NCBI RefSeq assembly: GCF_025698545.1
Contig: NC_068566.1
Coordinates: 47,781,192-47,845,191, forward strand
Length of the DNA stretch: 64,000 nt
Reading direction: 5' to 3'
DNA from: Gossypium raimondii
Taxonomy: Eukaryota; Streptophyta; Magnoliopsida; Malvales; Malvaceae
The notes under the pieces were generated by a model that saw nothing but the letters and a program-made list of their open reading frames with translations, was not told where the DNA came from and made no database searches. The number at the start of each line of letters is the position of its first letter. Within the stretch, counting starts at the first letter, position 1. Made by a program: the position numbers and the translations under genes. Shown one piece after another: positions 59,535 through 64,000 of this stretch.

Positions 59535-59720
59535 GGTAAAGTAAAAAAAAATTTAGATAAAACTAAGATATAAATTTATAATAGAATTTCACCGTTATAT
59601 TAACTAATATATTTATAATTTTTAAAGGATTAAGTTAAAATAATATTATTTGTGGGGTTAAAGTATGCAATTTTCTAATTGTTGGGAGGGTCATACCCCT
59701 ACCTACCCCTCCCAACAATT
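59535..59720 (+). repeat. Dispersed repeat copy ending in a perfect 14-bp inverted repeat
   Basis: The repeat body ('ttaaaggattaagttaaaat', 'ggggttaaagtatgcaattt') belongs to the 14090-14300 family. At its end AATTGTTGGGAGGG (59677-59690) and CCCTCCCAACAATT (59707-59720) pair exactly across a 16-base loop. Confidence 0.6.
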
Positions 59721-59784
59721 ATTATCATTGTTTGTAATTTCTGTCAAAGTTAATCATATATAATATTATATGAGGACAATTTAA

Positions 59785-60243
59785 TCAATATGTCAAGTTG
59801 TCAAATTTTAACAGAAAATATAACAATGTTAACGGTTGTGAGAAAAAATAAAAACATGTTTGGTAACACCTTACCGCCTTGTGTATAGCATCGGCAGCCA
59901 TATTCATTGTTCGTGGTACATGTCGAATCTCCCCTTGCCAATCCTTTGTCATCCAGTTATGAACCTCCAATGTTAATCTCGACAATCCCACCACTTCGAC
60001 TCCAAGTATTAGGTCTATTGTTGTTTTACCATCACTCTCAATTAGTAGCCAACGCAACCCCTTCTTCCAGGCTGTTTCTAGCCCATTAGCAATTGCTCGA
60101 AATTCTACCTCTAGGATCGAGCTAACGCCTATGTAGCAGCCATACCCAAATACCTAGTCGCCTTGGTGACATCTTACTATTCCACCCATCGTCGCACTTG
60201 CAGATCTTATGTCAACTCCTCCATCCATATTGAATTTATACCA
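59785..60243 (-). pseudogene. Nearly intact LINE RNase H-like domain fragment
   Basis: In one minus-strand frame, with a single stop at 60156-60154: FNMDGGVDIRSASATMGGIV, then VFGYGCYIGVSSILEVEFRA, IANGLETAWKKGLRWLLIES, DGKTTIDLI, and DWQGEIRHVPRTMNMAADAI. All RNase H-fold landmarks are present: MDGG, the Glu in EVEFRAI, the Asp in ESDG, and MNMAADAIHK. It lacks any upstream reverse transcriptase and is interrupted once. It differs clearly from the fragment at 58099-58526, so the two are separate insertions. A host gene of the RNase H-like family cannot be wholly excluded. Confidence 0.72.
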
Positions 60244-60900
60244 AATTTTTTCAAATTTTTATGACATATTAAAGTCCATATTCCAATTTTTTTCAAAAAC
60301 AATGTCCATTTTTCAAAGCCTTCAATCTCACACATTTTATTTATATATAATATATATTGAAAATAATCAATCCCAAAAATTTCATAACCCATGTGTAATA
60401 AATCACCCATTTCATCTTGATCTATATATGTAGGAGAGCCTTTGATTTTTGTTGAATTTCATATTTTAATTAATCTAATCAATTTAGTGGGTTAAATCAA
60501 ATTGGTTTATACTTGATTTTATTATGAAATTTTATATATTATATATCATGTATGAATCTTATTAGTTCTACTTTTTTAATTTTTATCCGTATAATAAAAA
60601 ATATATTTATATATTTGTAGTAATGAAGCTTTAAATATATGCATTAAAAGTAGGTTAAAATTAAATCATTTAATTAAATTATAAAATTTATAATCAATAA
60701 TCGATATAATAATTTACTTTTAACTTCCAACAAAATTATCTTATGATAATTATATGAAAGCAATTCAAGCAAAACTAAATAATTGTATATGATATTTACT
60801 TTTACTCGTAATCTATTGAATCCTTAAGTTAGAAGAAAAACACACTCAAACGTGTTAGAACCTAAATCTTTCGAATTAAGGGATAATTGGCCGAAGAATA

Positions 60901-61005
60901 GGTAAAGTTACCATGTAGGTTTGTAGAGTTGGATTATATTTTTCTCTTTAATTAAAAAAATTAAATTAATTATTATACGTTAAATCGCGTAAAAGATTGA
61001 ATCAA
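60901..61005. mobile_element. GGTAAAAGTACC-family MITE, left-end fragment
   Basis: GGTAAAGTTACCATGTAGGT starts a stretch that follows the family as far as 'tattatacgttaaatc'; the remaining two thirds are missing. Lies 350 bases upstream of the ABA receptor ATG. Confidence 0.5.
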
Positions 61006-61280
61006 AATCAATGCAAAAATGATTGTTTGGGTCTCATTTGAAAGAAAAGAAAAAATTAAAAATGATTTTTGTTATATAGAAATATATAAAATGGACCGAT
61101 TAGAAATAGGTTGATCTGTCAAGCAACCAACATCAAATACTCTGAGCCCAAACCCACCTGTCCCGTTCACCTGTTGGCCACCTCATTCATTTTTTTCCTT
61201 TTTCAAAAATTAAATTAAATTAATAATTTAATTTCAATTTTCCAATTTTACCCTCATCTTCTTTCATAATCCCTTTCCCT

Positions 61281-61286
61281 TATAAG
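61281..61286 (+). promoter_or_regulatory. Probable TATA box of the ABA receptor gene
   Basis: TATAAG after a pyrimidine-rich stretch, 75 bases before the ATG, followed by a CTT/CTC-rich leader. A modest match to the TATA consensus. Confidence 0.45.
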
Positions 61287-61355
61287 CCCCCAATAAACCC
61301 CCTCTTCTTCCTCTTATCTTCCCTCCTCCTCCTCCTTCCCTTCTGTTTCCCTCCC

Positions 61356-61976
61356 ATGGCTGAACCCGAATCCGAACCCACCACCACCACCCACCACCTC
61401 ACAATCCCACCCGGTTTAACCCAAGACGAGTTCCATGAGTTAACCCCGAGTATAACTCAGTACCACACCTACACTTTAGGTCAAGGCAAATGCTCTTCTT
61501 TATTAGCTCAACGTATCAACTCACCAAGCGACCTCGTTTGGTCGATCGTCCGCCGTTTCGATAAACCACAAACGTATAAGCACTTCATAAAAAGCTGTGC
61601 CGTCAAAGACAATTTCCAAATGGTCGTGGGTTGCACGCGTGACGTCAACGTGATCTCCGGTTTACCGGCAGCCACAAGCACCGAACGTCTCGATATCTTA
61701 AACGATAACGAAAAGGTAACCGGGTTTAGCATCATCGGCGGTGAACATAGGTTGACGAATTACCGGTCGGTGACGACTGTACATGGGTTTGAACGTGATG
61801 GGAAGATCTGGACCGTTGTTCTGGAATCATATGTGGTTGATGTACCTGAAGGGAATACGGAAGAAGATACACGGTTGTTTGCTGATACGGTTGTGAGACT
61901 TAATTTGCAGAAATTGGCTACCGTCGCTGAAGGGTTGGCGCGTGATGGCGTTTGTAATAAATCACAGGTGATGTGA
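61356..61976 (+). CDS. PYL1: ABA receptor, PYR1/PYL1-like
   Basis: Intronless, 206 residues, start in CCCATGGC context. Soluble START-domain receptor that binds abscisic acid and then inhibits clade A PP2C phosphatases, releasing SnRK2 kinases. Numbering runs 16 ahead of Arabidopsis PYR1: K75 (PYR1 K59) for the ABA carboxylate, gate SGLPA 101-105, E110 (E94), latch HRL 131-133 within GGEHRL, Y136 (Y120), E157 (E141), F175 (F159), N183 (N167). All are intact. His76 matches PYR1 H60, which together with the sequence places it in the dimeric PYR1/PYL1/PYL2/3 group. Length lies between PYR1 (191) and PYL1 (221) because of an N-terminal Thr/His-rich tail; the C-terminus ends SQVM where PYR1 has SQVT. 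It is the single counterpart here of PYR1 (At4g17870) and PYL1 (At5g46790), so the symbol is provisional. Confidence 0.95.
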   Translation: MAEPESEPTTTTHHLTIPPGLTQDEFHELTPSITQYHTYTLGQGKCSSLLAQRINSPSDLVWSIVRRFDKPQTYKHFIKSCAVKDNFQMVVGCTRDVNVISGLPAATSTERLDILNDNEKVTGFSIIGGEHRLTNYRSVTTVHGFERDGKIWTVVLESYVVDVPEGNTEEDTRLFADTVVRLNLQKLATVAEGLARDGVCNKSQVM

Positions 61977-62354
61977 AAATAAATTATATATATATGTGGG
62001 GAAGAAATAAATATTGTCTCTTTTTCTTCTCTCTTTTTTTTTTTTTAACTTTGATCTTAATTTGTTTTTGTGAATTAGGGTTTAATTATGCTTCAGTCCC
62101 TGTACTTTTCAGACGTTTGGAATTAAGTGCTTCTTCTTTTCTTTTAGTTACAAGAGTTTAATCATTGATGAAGATCCCAACAGGCTTATGTTAAGCCTAC
62201 GAATCATAGGAATCATATTCAGATTGTATTTTACTTCATTTCATTTACTAAAAATGTAACATTCCAAAAACCGGGTCAGAAGAAAGCTCGGCTTTGAAAC
62301 CTCTCTCATCTCTCGATTATGAATTTAGATTTTGGAAATCTTTTACAAATGAAT

Positions 62355-62450
62355 TTATTTGGTTCAGTAGTTAAGTGTTCTTATTATGTGTGTGAGGTTT
62401 TGGGTTCGAATATTATCTCTTGAAATTTTATTATTTTTTATTAAATCCTT
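62355..62450 (+). mobile_element. Second tRNA-like SINE candidate
   Basis: TTTGGTTCAGTAGTTAAGTG (62358-62377) resembles an A box and TGGGTTCGAATATT (62401-62414) a B box, with the spacing of a tRNA internal promoter. The sequence is unrelated to the six-copy family. It is not a tRNA: no cloverleaf or 3' acceptor can be drawn. Confidence 0.5.
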
Positions 62451-63416
62451 ATTTTAGACATGTGGGTTATAAGTTAAATTCAGTCAACTGATGATAAGAA
62501 ATCAACTTTAACGTAACTACCCAAATTTTTAAGCCGGATTTAGGGTATTAAAAAATAAATAAATTAGTCATTTTCGCAGTATAAACACAAACTGAAATTT
62601 TTAACTGTGACTAACAAAATAATTAAAGGATTAAATTTTAAAAGTTTAAAGGGTAGAGATGTGAGGGCAGAATTAGACTGTTATATTTTCTTTTAATTTT
62701 TGCTTTACGAAATTACGAGAAAACCCTTGTACGAAACTGTGGATTACTTACTATTCTTATTAAGCTATAAGAATGTTTGAATCAATGAATTTGTACGTAG
62801 ATGTTTTTCATTAAGACAAAAGGTGTCTTAATGTCATATATGACTCAGCTCCCTCCAATCCGATATCGTTTTATCGAATATGTTCTTTTGACTCTCTTTT
62901 TTCCCATTAAAAGGGCTCAAAGAATCTAATTTTGTTGATCATATCTTTCAAAAAAACACTATTGTGTATATATATATATATACATATGCATGTAACATAT
63001 TCTATATATGTTCTTAACTATATATGATATGTACAAGTCAATGGTTAGGGATTAAATTTTGATGATATATTTTTTGTTTTTGATTTCGTAAAAATCACAT
63101 CACATCGATACATTTTAACAGGGTCTTACTGTCAACTATGAAGTAATGCATATCCTTGACATGAGTTGATACAAACATAAACCTATTAATCCAACTGAAA
63201 TACGCAAAATTTATGATCAAAATGGTCGATATCAAGGGTAACAATTGGGAATAAGCAATGATGGGTGAGAGAAAAAAAGGCCCCTAGTCCCTCCAATTCT
63301 AAAAACAAAAGGTACAAAAGCAATCTGGTAGTCTAGTTGAACCAAAAGAAATGGCTACAAAGCTGGGGGGTGGAGCTAAAAAGCTAGTGATCGGTTCAAT
63401 AGTGGTCCCCCGCTCC

Positions 63417-63426
63417 TATATATATA
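63417..63426 (+). promoter_or_regulatory. Orphan TATA-like element in a GC-richer island
   Basis: TATATATATA preceded by GGTCCCCCGCTCC and followed by a purine-rich leader-like stretch, but with no open frame in the remaining 570 bases. It could serve a non-coding RNA or a spliced gene whose coding part lies beyond the window. Confidence 0.35.
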
Positions 63427-64000
63427 GCAAGGAAGAAGAGACCACTAAAACCACCAGTTGGATCAGGTGTGTGGGTCTTCAGTTTTCTGCATCAAGAATC
63501 TATATGAGAAAATAAATTAGTACAATAACAGATAGGTTAGGTGAATTATGGTGGAATTTCTTGGGAGACACCCAACAAATATATAAATATAGAAAAAAAA
63601 GGGAGTAGTTTTGGTAAATCCATGTAGCCCCCATATTCTATTTTAAGCAATAAATGTTAAAAAAAAGTGTGTTCCTTTTTCTAACTCAGTATTTGATTAA
63701 TTAGTGTAGAATTTAAATTTTAAAGATAATATTATCGAGAAAGATGATCACGAAGTTTGAAATATAGGGCCCTGAACCTCTCCTACATTTTTTAAAATTT
63801 CAATTCAACCTTTTGAGTTTTTAAAATTTTTATTGCGAACTTATAATTAATTCTAATAAATAGGATAAATTTGTGTTTTGCCTCCAAAAGTTTTTTTTTA
63901 ATTTGGTTTCTTTTATAGAATTTATAATTTTTATGATAGATTTATTGACATTTTTAGTTTTATATGGTAAACTAATACAAAGTAGTATCTAAATATTAAT

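Larger units (their letters stand above)
58527..61280. other. Intergenic region upstream of the ABA receptor gene
   Basis: Apart from the RNase H fragment (59785-60243), a dispersed-repeat copy with a perfect hairpin (59535-59720) and a MITE end (60901-61005), this is AT-rich DNA without features. 61130-61280 is C/T-rich and probably promoter. Confidence 0.5.
61977..64000. other. Downstream region of the ABA receptor gene
   Basis: 3' flank to about 62200, a tRNA-like SINE candidate (62355-62450), then AT-rich DNA. 63240-63530 is a GC-richer island with a TATA-like element but no reading frame. 63760-64000 begins another dispersed-repeat copy ('ttttgcctccaaaagttttt'), cut by the window end. 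Confidence 0.5.

Overview
The window is plant nuclear DNA. Spliced genes with GT..AG introns, long AT-rich intergenic stretches, plant-only families (SAUR, AHL, SUPERMAN-type zinc finger, PYR/PYL receptor), a plastid ycf2 insertion and many small fold-back elements all point to a eudicot. The repeat families look like those I remember from cotton (Gossypium, Malvaceae); that genus call is recall, not computation.

Layout: a SAUR-like gene (552-920, +); an AT-hook/PPC gene close to Arabidopsis AHL23 (6866-7669, -); about 30 kb of repeats; a SUPERMAN/ZFP10-type C2H2 repressor (37938-38603, +); a ten-exon acetylornithine deacetylase (47475-51359, +); a BOU-type mitochondrial carrier (53633-55517, +, with a further intron in its 5' UTR); and a PYR1/PYL1-type ABA receptor (61356-61976, +). 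The genes are not an operon and need not be co-regulated. Their order does matter: as I recall the loci, the Arabidopsis relatives lie in two blocks, At4g17800-17870 (AHL23, zinc finger, deacetylase, PYR1) and At5g46790-46800 (PYL1, BOU). The window appears to hold both sets in one unsplit segment.

The rest is mostly mobile-element debris: six copies of a tRNA-derived SINE-like repeat; Mutator-like fold-back MITEs, two with perfect 9-10 bp target duplications and two inside deacetylase introns; a 0.79 kb fold-back element; four orphan LINE RNase H fragments without their reverse transcriptase, two with poly(A)-like ends; an LTR relic; a plastid ycf2 fragment broken into two inverted pieces; a five-unit tandem array of about 150 bp; and several degenerate repeat families. 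I found no CRISPR array, rRNA or functional tRNA gene, and no clearly new multi-gene system. The most informative items are the ancestral gene order, the MITE with a built-in empty site in deacetylase intron 1, the inverted plastid insertion and the SINE family.
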